This document shows, one piece after another, positions 9,118 to 18,364 of a DNA stretch of 64,000 nucleotides. Source of the DNA: Orrella dioscoreae (lineage in GTDB: Bacteria > Pseudomonadota > Gammaproteobacteria > Burkholderiales > Burkholderiaceae_B); contig NZ_LT907988.1 in assembly GCF_900089455.2 (NCBI RefSeq), positions 3,224,001-3,288,000 of the forward strand, in the 5' to 3' direction. Both the position numbers and the translations under genes were made by a program. The notes below the pieces were generated by a model. That model searched no databases. It was given only the letters and a program-made list of their open reading frames with translations, and was not told the origin of the DNA. Each line of letters starts with the position of its first letter. Within the stretch, counting starts at the first letter, position 1.

Positions 9118-10428
9118 ATGACACAGCCCGCCCGCCCCATCCATCTGGGGCTCTTCCTGTTGGCCGCTGGCCACCACACCGCTGGCTGGCGGCTGCCGGG
9201 TGCCGAGTCCGGCACCGAGAACATCGACCTCATCGTGCGCATGGCGCAGCGTGCCGAGGCCGCCTGCTTCGACCTCGTGTTTTTCGGCGATCGCCTGCTT
9301 ACCACGCCGGACGCCTCGCCCTCGATGATCACCCGACCCGATCCGGTGAACGTGATCGCCGCCCTGTCATTGGTCACGCGGCACATCGGATTGGCGGCCA
9401 CGGCCTCCACCACGTATCACGAGCCGTACAACCTGGCACGCATGTTCGCCACCGTGGACAAGCTTTCGCGCGGACGCGCCGCCTGGAATATCGTCACCAC
9501 CTTCGCCGACGGCTCGGTGAACTTCAGCCGCGACCGTCACCCCGACCACGCCGAACGCTATGCCATCGCCGATGAGTTCGTGCACGTGGTCAAGGCACTG
9601 TGGCACTCCTGGGAGCCCGATGCCTACGTGCTGGACAAGACGAACGGCATCTACGTGGACACGGCCAGGATGCATCGTATCGATCACCGCGGCACGCATT
9701 TTCAGGTACAGGGTCCGTTGAACGTCACCCCCAGCGAACAAGGCCACCCCGTACTCATCCAGGCAGGCTCGTCCGGCGCCGGCCAGGCCCTGGCAGCCAA
9801 ATATGCCGAGGTCGTCTTCACCGCGCAGCAGACCCTGGCTGACGGCCTGGCTTTCTATGACAGCCTGCGCGGCGCGCTGCGCAAGGCAGGCCGGCCCATC
9901 GATGCATGCCGGGTCATGCCGGGCCTGATGCCCATCATCGGCAGGACGGAACGGGAGGCGCGCGACAAGCTGGCGGCACTGGAGGCCCACACCGACCCGG
10001 CGCACGCGATCGCAGTCCTGTCCGAGCAACTGGCGTTCGATGTCAGCGCCTTGCCGCCTGACGGTCCCTTGCCCGACATCCCAAAGGAGCATCAGGCGAT
10101 GAGCCGGCGCGACGTACTGCTCGATACGGCCCGCAAGCGCGGCTTGAGTGTCCGGGAGCTGGCGCAGCTCGTCGCGGCCGCGCGTGGCCACCAAGTCGTG
10201 GTGGGGACGCCGGAGCAAGTGGTCCGGCACATGATCGACTGGGTGGACGCGGGCGCGGCCGACGGATTCAACATCATGCCAGCTTCATTCCCGGGCGGGC
10301 TGGACGACTTCGTGGAGGAAGTCGTACCGCGCCTGCAGGCACGGCAGCGCGCCCGCAGCCATTACACCGGCACGACCTTGCGCAGCCACCTCGGCCTGCC
10401 GCTGCCCGCCCCAGCCGGCGCCGATTAG
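9118..10428 (+). CDS. NtaA/SnaA/DszA-family FMN-dependent monooxygenase
   Basis: Luciferase-fold TIM-barrel monooxygenase, 436 residues, of the nitrilotriacetate/dibenzothiophene-sulfone family, which uses reduced FMN supplied by a separate reductase. Family marks: IHLGLFLLAAGHHTAGWR at the N-terminus, TRHIGLAATASTTYHEPYNLAR, LSRGRAAWNIVTT, HRGTHFQVQGPLN, GHPVLIQAGSSGAG, AEVVFTAQQ, and the C-terminal TTLRSHLGLPLP. It starts 7 bases after the Bug gene, so the two form an operon. No flavin reductase is nearby. The substrate is unknown; candidates are N- or S-containing xenobiotic-like compounds. Confidence 0.88.
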   Translation: MTQPARPIHLGLFLLAAGHHTAGWRLPGAESGTENIDLIVRMAQRAEAACFDLVFFGDRLLTTPDASPSMITRPDPVNVIAALSLVTRHIGLAATASTTYHEPYNLARMFATVDKLSRGRAAWNIVTTFADGSVNFSRDRHPDHAERYAIADEFVHVVKALWHSWEPDAYVLDKTNGIYVDTARMHRIDHRGTHFQVQGPLNVTPSEQGHPVLIQAGSSGAGQALAAKYAEVVFTAQQTLADGLAFYDSLRGALRKAGRPIDACRVMPGLMPIIGRTEREARDKLAALEAHTDPAHAIAVLSEQLAFDVSALPPDGPLPDIPKEHQAMSRRDVLLDTARKRGLSVRELAQLVAAARGHQVVVGTPEQVVRHMIDWVDAGAADGFNIMPASFPGGLDDFVEEVVPRLQARQRARSHYTGTTLRSHLGLPLPAPAGAD

Positions 10429-10437
10429 CGGCAGTGC

Positions 10438-11076
10438 TCAGGCTGCTCCCAGCCCCAGCCTGCCTGCGATCAGCACGGCCTGCGTGCGGTTCGTGGCGCC
10501 CAGCTTGCGCAGGATGGCGGTCATGTGTGCCTTGATGGTGGCTTCGGACACCCCCAGGTCATAGGCGATCTGCTTGTTCAGGTGGCCCGCGCCCAGCATC
10601 TGCAGCACCTTGAACTGCTGCGGCGTGAGCTCACGCACGCCAGCGGCGGCGCGCTGCTCGTCCGGATCGACCGCAGGCGCATCCAGGGCCGCGCGCGGCG
10701 CCCAGCGCCCGCCGTCCAGGATCTGGCGCAGCGCCGAGCCCAGCGCCTCGGCCTGGGCCGACTTCGGGATGAAGCCCATCGCCCCATGATCCAGCGCGCG
10801 CCGCATCACCGTGGGTTCCTCACGCGCCGACACGATCACCACCGGCAATTGCGGATGCTGCGCGCGCAGGTGCACCAGGGCGCTGAAACCCTCGACGCCG
10901 GGCATGTTGAGGTCCAGCAGCAGCAGGTCCGCATCGGGATGCGCATCGACCAGCGGATACAGGTGCTCCGCGCTGTCCGCTTCGTGGATCACGGCCTCGG
11001 GAAAGGCTCGCGCCACGACACCGCGCAGGGCTTCACGAAACAGGGGATGGTCGTCGGCAATCAGCAATTCGGTCAT
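10438..11076 (-). CDS. crbR: LuxR-type response regulator, CrbR-like
   Basis: Two-domain response regulator of 212 residues: receiver with phosphoacceptor Asp55 (LLLLDLNMPGVEGF) and C-terminal LuxR/NarL helix-turn-helix (LTPQQFKVLQMLGAGHLNKQIAYDLGVSEATIKAHM). It lies directly downstream of actP on the same strand and near the CrbS kinase, the expected partner. In studied relatives CrbR activates acs and actP for acetate use. The ATG at 11076 (MTELLIADDHP) is preferred over an upstream in-frame start that would add 22 atypical residues. It converges with the monooxygenase gene, stops 9 bases apart. Confidence 0.87.
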   Translation of the reverse strand: MTELLIADDHPLFREALRGVVARAFPEAVIHEADSAEHLYPLVDAHPDADLLLLDLNMPGVEGFSALVHLRAQHPQLPVVIVSAREEPTVMRRALDHGAMGFIPKSAQAEALGSALRQILDGGRWAPRAALDAPAVDPDEQRAAAGVRELTPQQFKVLQMLGAGHLNKQIAYDLGVSEATIKAHMTAILRKLGATNRTQAVLIAGRLGLGAA

Positions 11077-11160
11077 CGTGGGCGTCAACCTCTGCGAAAA
11101 GAGAATGGCGGCGCCTCGTTGCCGAGACACCGCCACGAGCATAGCGCCCTGGTCTGTCCC

Positions 11161-11187
11161 GCGCCACCGGCAAGCCGCCGGTGGCGC
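11161..11187. repeat. Strong GC hairpin between actP and crbR
   Basis: Perfect ten-base inverted repeat GCGCCACCGG/CCGGTGGCGC with a seven-base loop, without a T run on either side. It sits between the actP stop and the crbR start and may reduce read-through or stabilise the actP transcript. Confidence 0.4.
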
Positions 11188-11194
11188 GTTGCGA

Positions 11195-12865
11195 TCAGTG
11201 CTGGCTGGCCGCCGCGGCCCCCAGGCCGGTCTGGCTGCGCACCGTCAGCGCGGTGAACGCGTCGCGCTCGGTGGCTGCGCGCTTGCTGCGGTCCAGCACG
11301 GAGAAGAGCCAGATCGAGGCGAAGGCCAGCGGGATCGTCACGATGCCGGGATTCGGGAACGGCGAGATGGGCGTGGCGTAGCCGAAGACATCCACCCACA
11401 CCGTCTTGCTGAAAACGACCCACAGCGTGGCCGACACCAGGCCGATGAAGCCGCCGATCGTGGCGCCGCGCGTCGTGCAGCCACGCCACGAGATCGACAG
11501 CACCAGCACCGGGAAGTTGGAGCTGGCGGCCACCGCGAAGGCCAGGCCCACCATGAATGCGACGTTCTGGTTCTCGAACACGATGCCCAGCAGGATGGCC
11601 AGCACGCCCAGCGCGATGGTGGAAATCCGCGAGATGCGCATTTCGTTGCGCTCGGTGGCGCGGCCACGGGCCAGCACATTGGCGTACAGGTCATGTGCGA
11701 TGGCTGCCGCGCCGGCCAGGGCCAGGCCCGCCACCACCGCCACGATCGTCGCGAAGGTCACCGCCGCCAGGAAGCCCAGCAGCAGGCTGCCGCCGACCGC
11801 GTTCGACAGGTGCACCGCCACCATGTTGGTGCCGCCGATGAGGCCGTTGATGACGTCGATCTCGCCATTGGCGCCCGTGCGGAAGAGCTCGGGATGACGC
11901 ACCAGCAGCGCGATGGCGCCGAAGCCGATGATGAAGGTGAGCAGGTAGAAGTAGCCGATGAAGGTGCTGGCGTAGATCACCGACTTGCGCGCCTCGCGGG
12001 CATTGGCCACGGTGAAGAAGCGCATCAGGATGTGGGGCAGGCCAGCCGTGCCGAAAGCCAGCGCCAGCCCCAATGACAAGGCGTTCAGCGGGTTGCTGCT
12101 GACCTGCGCTCCCGGCGCCACGATATCCAGCCCGCTGGGATGCACGCGCACCGATTCGGCCAGCAGGGTGTCGGGGTTGTAGTTGAAGAGCGCCAGCACC
12201 AGCACCGCCAGCAGCGTCGCGCCGAACAGCATCAACACGGCCTTGATGATCTGCACCCAGGTCGTTGCCGTCATGCCGCCGAAGGCCACGTAGATCATCA
12301 TGAGCGCGCCCACGATCACCACGGCCGTGCGGTAGTTCAGGCCGAAGAGCAGCTCGATGAGCTTGCCCGCCCCCACCATCTGCGCGATCAGGTACAGCGC
12401 GATGATGAAGAGCGAGGCGCTGGCCGCCAGCACGCGCATGGGCGTCTGGGCCAGACGGAAGGACGTCACGTCCGCGAAGTTGTAGCGGCCCAGGTTGCGC
12501 AGGCGCTCGGCCACCAGGAACATCACCACGGGCCAGCCGAACATGAAGCCGATGGCATAGATCATGCCGTCGAAGCCGCTCACGTAGACCATGCCGGCGA
12601 TGCCCAGGAAGGACGCGGCCGACAGGTAGTCACCCGCGATGGCCAGGCCGTTCTGGAAACCGGAGATGCCGCCGCCCGCGGTGTAGAAATCTGCCGTGGT
12701 GCGCGTGCGGCGCGCGGCCCACCAGGTGATGCCCATGGTGCCCGCGATGAACACGAGGAACATCACGATGGCCGAGGTATTGGCCTGGCCGGGCGCCGCG
12801 GCGAAGGCGGGGCTGGCACAGCAGGCCGCCAGCAAGGCGGCGATGCGAGGAAGGCGCTGCGTCAT
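11195..12865 (-). CDS. actP: Cation/acetate symporter ActP
   Basis: Sodium:solute symporter family permease, 556 residues with about 13 helices after a cleavable-looking N-terminus ([22 protein letters not shown]). ActP marks: [66 protein letters not shown] and [22 protein letters not shown]. It carries acetate and related short carboxylates inward. The start overlaps the stop of the DUF485 gene by four bases (ATGA), the standard yjcH–actP arrangement. acs is not in the window. Control by CrbS/CrbR is inferred from the family and neighbours. Confidence 0.93.
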   Translation of the reverse strand: MTQRLPRIAALLAACCASPAFAAAPGQANTSAIVMFLVFIAGTMGITWWAARRTRTTADFYTAGGGISGFQNGLAIAGDYLSAASFLGIAGMVYVSGFDGMIYAIGFMFGWPVVMFLVAERLRNLGRYNFADVTSFRLAQTPMRVLAASASLFIIALYLIAQMVGAGKLIELLFGLNYRTAVVIVGALMMIYVAFGGMTATTWVQIIKAVLMLFGATLLAVLVLALFNYNPDTLLAESVRVHPSGLDIVAPGAQVSSNPLNALSLGLALAFGTAGLPHILMRFFTVANAREARKSVIYASTFIGYFYLLTFIIGFGAIALLVRHPELFRTGANGEIDVINGLIGGTNMVAVHLSNAVGGSLLLGFLAAVTFATIVAVVAGLALAGAAAIAHDLYANVLARGRATERNEMRISRISTIALGVLAILLGIVFENQNVAFMVGLAFAVAASSNFPVLVLSISWRGCTTRGATIGGFIGLVSATLWVVFSKTVWVDVFGYATPISPFPNPGIVTIPLAFASIWLFSVLDRSKRAATERDAFTALTVRSQTGLGAAAASQH

Positions 12866-13173
12866 TCACGTTCTCCCCGGACGGCCGCGACCAAGGGGTC
12901 GAAGACCTTGTTGGAGATGTAGACGTAGAGTGCGATCAGCACCACGGCGCTGACCGCCACCAGGAAGGCGCTCAGCACCCCCACGCTGATGGTGTAGCCC
13001 TCGGCGATGGGCCGGGCGAACAGCGTCGGGTCAAAAGCCAGTGTCAGCAGGAAACCGGCATAGACCACCAGCGTCACGGCGAAGAACCCAAGGCTCGTGC
13101 GCGTGCGGCGGCGTACCAGTTCGTGGTATTTCGGATTGCGGAGGACGGCCTCCACGGTGTCGGGCGTCGTCAT
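12862..13173 (-). CDS. DUF485 membrane protein (YjcH-like)
   Basis: Inner-membrane protein of 103 residues with two transmembrane helices (about 28-48 and 62-86) flanked by [14 protein letters not shown], the DUF485 signature, and a C-terminal [15 protein letters not shown]485 proteins are almost always encoded just before actP, as here with a four-base overlap. Their role in acetate uptake is accessory and not firmly defined. The ATG at 13173 (MTTPDT) is chosen; an ATG six codons upstream is possible. Confidence 0.88.
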   Translation of the reverse strand: MTTPDTVEAVLRNPKYHELVRRRTRTSLGFFAVTLVVYAGFLLTLAFDPTLFARPIAEGYTISVGVLSAFLVAVSAVVLIALYVYISNKVFDPLVAAVRGERE

Positions 13174-13415
13174 GACGGGTTGTCTCCCCATGTTGGAATA
13201 GTGGCATCCGAAGGCCGGGGAGGCCCGCGAACGTGGCCTGGAGCCTCGCTTTGCGCGGGTCTCTGGCCTGGTCGATTCACTATAGGACGCACGATCTGCG
13301 CGTCATACACGACCTTCGTCGTAGTCCAACACGCGCACCCCCGAGGGACGCCAGGGGACTAGGGGAAACCACGGGGAGGCCCCGTCACGCAACGCGGCCC
13401 GGGCGTCAGACAGCG

Positions 13416-13697
13416 TTACAGGCTGTGATCGGGATGGCGCTTGCGTTCCTGCGCCTGGCGCTTGCGCAGGAAGCGCCAGGCCAGGAATGCCGCCACCGTC
13501 AGCAGCAGCGCACGGCCGAAAGAGACACACAGCAGATAACGCAGCGCCAAGGCCTCGGCATCGACGGATGCGCCGCCGGCGCGGGCGGCGAACCAGTCGG
13601 GCACGGCAGGCGGGCCTTCACCGCTGAAGGAGCAGGCCAGGGCGTAGGCCAGCGTCGCGCTGACCAGCCACAACAGGAAAAGAAGGAACGTCTTCAT
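13416..13697 (-). CDS. Small membrane protein of unknown function
   Basis: 93-residue protein not recognised. It begins with a hydrophobic helix (KTFLLFLLWLVSATLAYALA, 2-21), has a short extracytoplasmic segment, a second helix (about 54-72, ending AFLAWRF) and a basic tail (RKRQAQERKRH). The start ATG at 13697 is chosen because it begins the hydrophobic segment. It stands alone between actP and a divergent GntR gene. Third-position GC fits the surrounding genes. Confidence 0.6.
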   Translation of the reverse strand: MKTFLLFLLWLVSATLAYALACSFSGEGPPAVPDWFAARAGGASVDAEALALRYLLCVSFGRALLLTVAAFLAWRFLRKRQAQERKRHPDHSL

Positions 13698-13903
13698 GGG
13701 GCAAGGAAAGGCGGAACGCGCCGCCCGCAAGGCGGCGAAACGCCGATTCTAGGCCCCTGCCGAGACAGCCATGCGTCATGCGCCTGTCCGGACATTCCTG
13801 CGTTATAGTCGGTGACGGTGCCGATCCGTCCCCAATCCGGGGCCTCGGGCACGGTGCGCCGCCGCCATCCGGATCAGGCCGGGGCCTGGATAAAATCGGG
13901 ACC

Positions 13904-14605
13904 ATGAAGAAGACCGATATCACTGAAAAGAAAAAGCGCGGCTTGGGCGCGCAAAGCATCTACGACCGCTTGCGCCGGGACATCATCGAACTGGTCCTGC
14001 CGCCCGGCGTGCCGCTCGACGAGATCAATCTCTCCAACCAGTTCCAGATGTCGCGCACGCCGGTGCGCGAAGCCCTCGTGCGCCTGGCTGCCGAGGGCCT
14101 GGTGACCAGCCTGCCCAATCGCAACACCATCGTTTCCGTCATCGACTTCCGCCAGATCGGCGGCTACCTGGACGCCCTGACGCTGATGTACCGCGTGACG
14201 ACCCGCGGGGCGGCCGTGCACCACCGCCCCCATCAACTCGAACATATCCGGGCCCGCCAGGACGAATTCGCGGTGGCCGTGCGCAACCAGGACGCGCTGG
14301 CGATGATCGTCACCAACCGCGACTTCCACATTGCCATCGCCGAAGCCGCCGACAACCCCTATTACGTCGGCCTGTTCAGCAAGCTGCTGGACGAAGGCCA
14401 GCGCATCCTGCGCATGTACTACTCCTCTTTCGACGACCGCCTGCCGGACGAATACGTGCGCGAGCACGAGGAAATGATCCTGGCCATCGCGGCGCGCGAC
14501 ACCGACCGCGCCGACCGCCTGGCCATCGGCCACGCGGAACAGATCTCGCGCCACATCCGGGGCTTGATGAGCCGGGACGTGGCGGCGAAGATGGCGCTGA
14601 AATAG
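13904..14605 (+). CDS. GntR-family transcriptional regulator (FadR/FCD subfamily)
   Basis: DNA-binding regulator of 233 residues: N-terminal winged helix-turn-helix (SIYDRLRRDIIELVLPPG, then SRTPVREALVRLAAEGLV, about 20-80) and a C-terminal all-helical FCD ligand domain (about 90-225) with the metal-binding pattern DFHIAIAEAADN and later HEEMILAIAARD and GHAEQISRH. Such regulators usually repress a catabolic operon until an organic acid binds. The only gene coupled to it is the membrane protein 9 bases downstream, so its target is unclear; the TRAP/aldolase units with TGTCGACA sites are possible. Confidence 0.88.
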   Translation: MKKTDITEKKKRGLGAQSIYDRLRRDIIELVLPPGVPLDEINLSNQFQMSRTPVREALVRLAAEGLVTSLPNRNTIVSVIDFRQIGGYLDALTLMYRVTTRGAAVHHRPHQLEHIRARQDEFAVAVRNQDALAMIVTNRDFHIAIAEAADNPYYVGLFSKLLDEGQRILRMYYSSFDDRLPDEYVREHEEMILAIAARDTDRADRLAIGHAEQISRHIRGLMSRDVAAKMALK

Positions 14606-14614
14606 GCAGCGCAC

Positions 14615-15283
14615 ATGACCACGACGCCCGACGCCCCCGCCTTCCCCGCCCCGCCCGCCACGTATCCCGTGATGCTGATCACGCGCTGGCACCAGGCGGC
14701 CGCCATCACCTCGCTGCTGCTGGTCTGCACGCTCTTCGCCGGCAGCTTGATCGGCCTGCTGATCGCCGAGGTCGACCTGGCGCTCGCCATCCCCTGCGCC
14801 CTGGCGGCCGCCGCGCTGGGCGCGCTGCCCGGCCTGCTGACCTACCGCCGCTTTCCCAGCAAGCGGACAGCGACGATACACGCCGACGGCGTGCATTTCT
14901 CGGGCCTGGGCGACGTGCCCTATGCCTCGCTGGTGTCGTACAACACCGACGACTACCTGAAGCTGCGCCGCAGCAGCGGCCCCACCCTGCTCATCATGGG
15001 CCAGGGCAAGCTGCAAGCGGAATATCCGAAGTTCCGCGACGCCCTGCTGGCGGCGATCGGGGCGTGGAAACAGCGCCAGCCGCCGGGCCAGGCCGTTCCC
15101 GAGCGCGCGTATTTCTATGGTTCGCCCGTCGCGCGCCTGCTGGGCGTCGCCATCCTGGCGGGCGTGGGGTTCATCATCCTCATGCTGACCCAGCTGCGCG
15201 ATCGGCCGATCAGCGTCTACTTCATCCTTCCCATGGCAATAGGAATGGGAATACGGCTGCTGGTGGGCCAGCGCAAGCGCTGA
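14615..15283 (+). CDS. Membrane protein of unknown function
   Basis: 222-residue protein not recognised. Two helices near the N-terminus (about 29-50 and 54-76), a cytoplasmic domain of about 90 residues with a beta-rich start (TATIHADGVHFSGLGDVPYASLVSYN), then two helices (about 173-192 and 197-215). The domain layout resembles bacterial PH-like membrane proteins, but this is only a structural impression. It starts 9 bases after the GntR gene, so the two are probably co-transcribed. Confidence 0.65.
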   Translation: MTTTPDAPAFPAPPATYPVMLITRWHQAAAITSLLLVCTLFAGSLIGLLIAEVDLALAIPCALAAAALGALPGLLTYRRFPSKRTATIHADGVHFSGLGDVPYASLVSYNTDDYLKLRRSSGPTLLIMGQGKLQAEYPKFRDALLAAIGAWKQRQPPGQAVPERAYFYGSPVARLLGVAILAGVGFIILMLTQLRDRPISVYFILPMAIGMGIRLLVGQRKR

Positions 15284-15456
15284 TCGCGGGAGGCCGGACC
15301 TGGCGCGCGCGGGACGACTTCGTCTCTGATCTTTGCAGCGCCCCCGTCCGCCACCCGCAGGACAAGCCTACCGCTTGCAACTGACAAACTTTTGAATCCT
15401 CTCAGGGCTGCGACTGGCCCTAGTCTGGGTGCATCCACCAAAAAGGAGGCGCACCC
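15284..15456. other. Non-coding gap before the exoD leader
   Basis: Part of the 391-base interval between the membrane-protein gene and the ExoD-like ATG. Apart from the Shine-Dalgarno AAGGAGG near its end, nothing distinctive is seen; it presumably carries the exoD promoter, but no convincing -35/-10 pair was found. Confidence 0.3.
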
Positions 15457-15546
15457 ATGCCACCCGATACGCATCGCGCCGTCGACGCTTACCCTGATAG
15501 GGGTCCCGTCGCCGGCGCCGGCGCCACGCCAGCAGGACCCCGTTGA
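15457..15546 (+). CDS. Possible 29-residue leader peptide upstream of exoD-like gene
   Basis: An ATG at 15457 follows a perfect AAGGAGG at 15443-15449 with ideal spacing and opens a 29-codon frame (begins MPPDTHRAVDAY, rich in Pro/Ala/Gly) ending TGA at 15544-15546. The stop overlaps a TTG at 15543 that is in frame with the ExoD-like gene, so translation of the leader could re-initiate into it. It may equally be the unused start of a gene whose frame has shifted. No homology is recognised. Confidence 0.35.
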   Translation: MPPDTHRAVDAYPDRGPVAGAGATPAGPR

Positions 15547-15674
15547 ACGGGGGCCGTCCGGCCGCCCGCCGGCCCGCCCGCGCCCGCGTCGTCACCGCCC
15601 ACGCCGACGCCGGTGAACGGCGCGGCGCGCGCTTCAGAGGCAGGGCCTGGCGGGCCGCCCCTACGCTGACCACC

Positions 15675-16229
15675 ATGCTGGACAGGCTGGAGAAGCTGTC
15701 ACGCCGCCAGGATCCGGTTTCGGTCGGACGCATGCTGGATGCCGTGGGCCGCAGCAGCTTCGGGCCGCTGCTGCTCATTCCCGGGTTGATCGTGCTGTCG
15801 CCGGTGGGCGGCATGCCGGGCATTCCCACGACCGTCGCCCTCCTGGTGGGGCTGGCGGCGCTGCAGATCATCGGCGGGCGCTGCGCCATCTGGCTGCCGC
15901 AACTAATCCTGCGGCGTTGCGTGCAGCCGCGGTGGCTGCATCATTCGGTGCGCTTCCTGCGCCCGCTCGGGCGCCTGAGCGATGCCTTCTGCCGGTCGCG
16001 GCTGCGATGGATGACCGGCGACATCGGCACGCGGCTCATCGCCGCCCTGTGCCTCACCATCTGCATCGCCATGCCGCCGCTGGAGGTCATCCCCTTTGCC
16101 AACTCAGCGTGCGGCGCGGCGCTGGCCTTGTTCGGCCTGTCCTTGACGACACGGGACGGCCTGGTGGCCACGCTGTCGCTGGGCTTGAGCCTGTTCGCGG
16201 CGTGGGCGGTCGTGGAGGCGATCTGGTAG
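15675..16229 (+). CDS. ExoD-family membrane protein
   Basis: 184 residues from the ATG at 15675. The protein follows the ExoD pattern: RLEKLSRRQDPVSVGRMLDAVGRSSFGPLLL, then LIVLSPVGGMPGIPT, a helix, ICIWLPQ-like WLPQLILRR, LRPLGRLSDAF and a C-terminal block of helices with LTTRDGLVATLSLG. ExoD was named from rhizobial exopolysaccharide mutants; its molecular role is unknown. An in-frame TTG at 15543 would add 44 arginine-rich residues and overlaps the short leader frame upstream. It converges with the LOV kinase gene. Confidence 0.78.
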   Translation: MLDRLEKLSRRQDPVSVGRMLDAVGRSSFGPLLLIPGLIVLSPVGGMPGIPTTVALLVGLAALQIIGGRCAIWLPQLILRRCVQPRWLHHSVRFLRPLGRLSDAFCRSRLRWMTGDIGTRLIAALCLTICIAMPPLEVIPFANSACGAALALFGLSLTTRDGLVATLSLGLSLFAAWAVVEAIW

Positions 16230-16369
16230 AGGCTGGCAGTGTTGCCATTGCCTGGACGCTGCTGGATGCCGCGCCGCAGGGCGCTTCCCGCTTCACTTTC
16301 AGCAAGCCTGGAACGACCCCGTCAGTCCGCCCGCATTGACCGCCAGCGTACCGTCTGGCCAGTTGTGGG

Positions 16370-17983
16370 TTACAGGCCGCTCGCCGCGCGTGGCGCGCTC
16401 CCCAGCACGCCGCGTACTTTTCTCGCCAATTCAGCGGGAAGATAAGGCTTGGAGATCACATCCAGCGCCGACCCGCCCGCGTCGGTCCGCTCGATGGCGC
16501 TTTCCGCATAACCCGTGGTCAACAACACCCGGATGCCCGGATGACGCTGCTTCGCCTCGCGGGCAAGCATCACGCCGTTCATGCCGCCAGGCATGATGAG
16601 ATCGGTGAAGAGCAGGTCGTAGGAGGCCGAGGACAACGCATCCAGCGCGTCCGCCGCGTTGTGGCTCACCGCGCAACGGTAGCCGTATCCTTCCAGCACC
16701 ACGCGCGCGAGGTCCGCGACTTCCGGCCTGTCTTCCACGATCAGGACCGTCTCGCAGCCCCGCTGGGCCGGATCGACGGAAGCGGCTTCGCTTTCCTCGG
16801 CTGGCGCGTCGATGGCAGGGAAGTACATGCGGATCGTCGTGCCGATGCCCTCCTCCGAATAGACCCGCAGCGCGCCGCCGGACTGCTTGACGAAGCCATA
16901 CACCATGGACAGGCCAAGACCGGTGCCGCGCCCCTCTTCCTTGGTCGTGAAAAAGGGGTCCATGACGCGATCACGGATCGCACTGGGGATTCCGGCGCCG
17001 TTATCCGATATGGCGACGCTGACGTAGCGCCCCGGCGCCAGGCCGTCGAACGAGACACCCTGCAACGCGGAGACCGAGATATTCTTGGTCTCCACGGTGA
17101 CGGCGGGCTGGTCGCGCCCGGCCAAGGCGTCGCGAGCGTTCAGCAGGACATTGAGCAGCGCCACCTCAACCTGAGTCGCGTCGACGCGGCAATTCCAGAG
17201 CGCGTCGTCCTGGCGCACGATCAACGCCACGTCCGGCAAGGTACGCTGCGACACCGCATTGCTGGACGCAATCAGGCTGTTGAGATTGAGTACCCGCCCT
17301 TCAAGCTTCTGCTTGCGTGAAAAGGCCAGCAGTTGCTGGGTCAGGGTCGAAGCGCGCTCGGTCGCCGAACGCGCCCGGGAGGTATAGCTGAGTATCTGCT
17401 CAGGATCGAGCTCGCCCTTGGACGCGCTCATGCGGATCAGGTCCAGGTAGCCCGTCATGACCTGCAGCAGGTTGTTGAAGTCATGGGCGATGCCGCCCGT
17501 CAATTGACCCAGCGCCTCCATTTTCTGTGCCTGGCGCAAGCCGTCTTCCGCAGTGCGACGACGGCTGACATCCAACTGGGAGGCAAAGAAATAGATGACC
17601 TCGCCCGCGTCGTTGGATACCGGGGAAATGTACAAGGCATTCCAGAACGGAGAACCGTCCTTGCGGTAATTGATCAGTTCGATCGAGATTTCCCGCTGCT
17701 CGGCAATCGCGTCGCGCACCTGGGCGATCGCGTTGGCATCCGTGTCGGCGCCTTGCAGGAAACGGCAGTTCCTGCCGACGATGTCTTCCATCGCATAGCC
17801 GGTCAATTCGCAGAACGCATTGTTGGCTGCAATGATGGGATGGTCTGGCAACCGGGGATCCGTGATCAGCATCGGCATGGGTGCCGATCTGACCGCGGCA
17901 AAGAAGAGGTTCTCCTCGGCGGGCAGGGGCACGCCGTTCAGGCCGCGAACTCCCTGGCGATGCTGTTGTGTTTGTTCTTCCAT
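16370..17983 (-). CDS. LOV-domain blue-light sensor hybrid histidine kinase
   Basis: Soluble hybrid kinase of 537 residues. An N-terminal LOV/PAS domain (about 25-140) carries the flavin-adduct motif GRNCRFLQG with Cys73, followed by [20 protein letters not shown], the hallmark of a functional blue-light LOV domain. Then HisKA with His167 ([14 protein letters not shown]), an HATPase domain ([20 protein letters not shown]) and a C-terminal receiver with Asp461 ([14 protein letters not shown]). Light-driven cysteinyl-FMN adduct formation should switch kinase output. No separate regulator is adjacent; a GAF–HWE kinase is transcribed divergently. No transmembrane segment. Confidence 0.92.
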   Translation of the reverse strand: MEEQTQQHRQGVRGLNGVPLPAEENLFFAAVRSAPMPMLITDPRLPDHPIIAANNAFCELTGYAMEDIVGRNCRFLQGADTDANAIAQVRDAIAEQREISIELINYRKDGSPFWNALYISPVSNDAGEVIYFFASQLDVSRRRTAEDGLRQAQKMEALGQLTGGIAHDFNNLLQVMTGYLDLIRMSASKGELDPEQILSYTSRARSATERASTLTQQLLAFSRKQKLEGRVLNLNSLIASSNAVSQRTLPDVALIVRQDDALWNCRVDATQVEVALLNVLLNARDALAGRDQPAVTVETKNISVSALQGVSFDGLAPGRYVSVAISDNGAGIPSAIRDRVMDPFFTTKEEGRGTGLGLSMVYGFVKQSGGALRVYSEEGIGTTIRMYFPAIDAPAEESEAASVDPAQRGCETVLIVEDRPEVADLARVVLEGYGYRCAVSHNAADALDALSSASYDLLFTDLIMPGGMNGVMLAREAKQRHPGIRVLLTTGYAESAIERTDAGGSALDVISKPYLPAELARKVRGVLGSAPRAASGL

Positions 17984-18364
17984 GATCCGCCCAGGCCAAA
18001 TTTCAACCGCCAGGGCCTTACGCCCCTGACGACGATTCCATCACTGCATCGCTCGCTGAGACGGACTTCATGCCCAAATCGTCGGAGGGACTGCGTTGAC
18101 TAACGAAAAGATTGAACCACGCGCGTCATCTGGAAAAGGCTTCCAGACGCACGAAACTCGCGCGAAATGTAGCCAGGGCCGTCGCCAACGGCGCGTCTGG
18201 CGCCTGACACACTGATCCAAAAGGCAATCCTGCAGCCCAGGCGCGCCATGCGTGATTCCTGGCAGCCATTGTAAGCCTTTGATGTTTAAAGGGGCTGGGC
18301 GCGATGATATCGCACATATGGTACCGTGGGGGCCAATCCTCAGTCCTCACAGTCGGCGGTGCAA
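17984..18364. promoter_or_regulatory. Divergent intergenic region between two sensor kinases
   Basis: 381 bases separating the LOV kinase (minus strand) and the GAF–HWE kinase (plus strand). It must contain both promoters. The part near 18260-18320 is less GC-rich and contains AT-rich steps such as GATGATATCGCACATATGG, but no confident promoter or operator is assigned. Confidence 0.4.

Noticed and set aside
6669-9413. Long minus-strand open frame across the kinase end and Bug gene
   Set aside because: It spans two well-supported genes and their AT-rich spacer and shows low-complexity composition; a shadow of GC-biased coding DNA.
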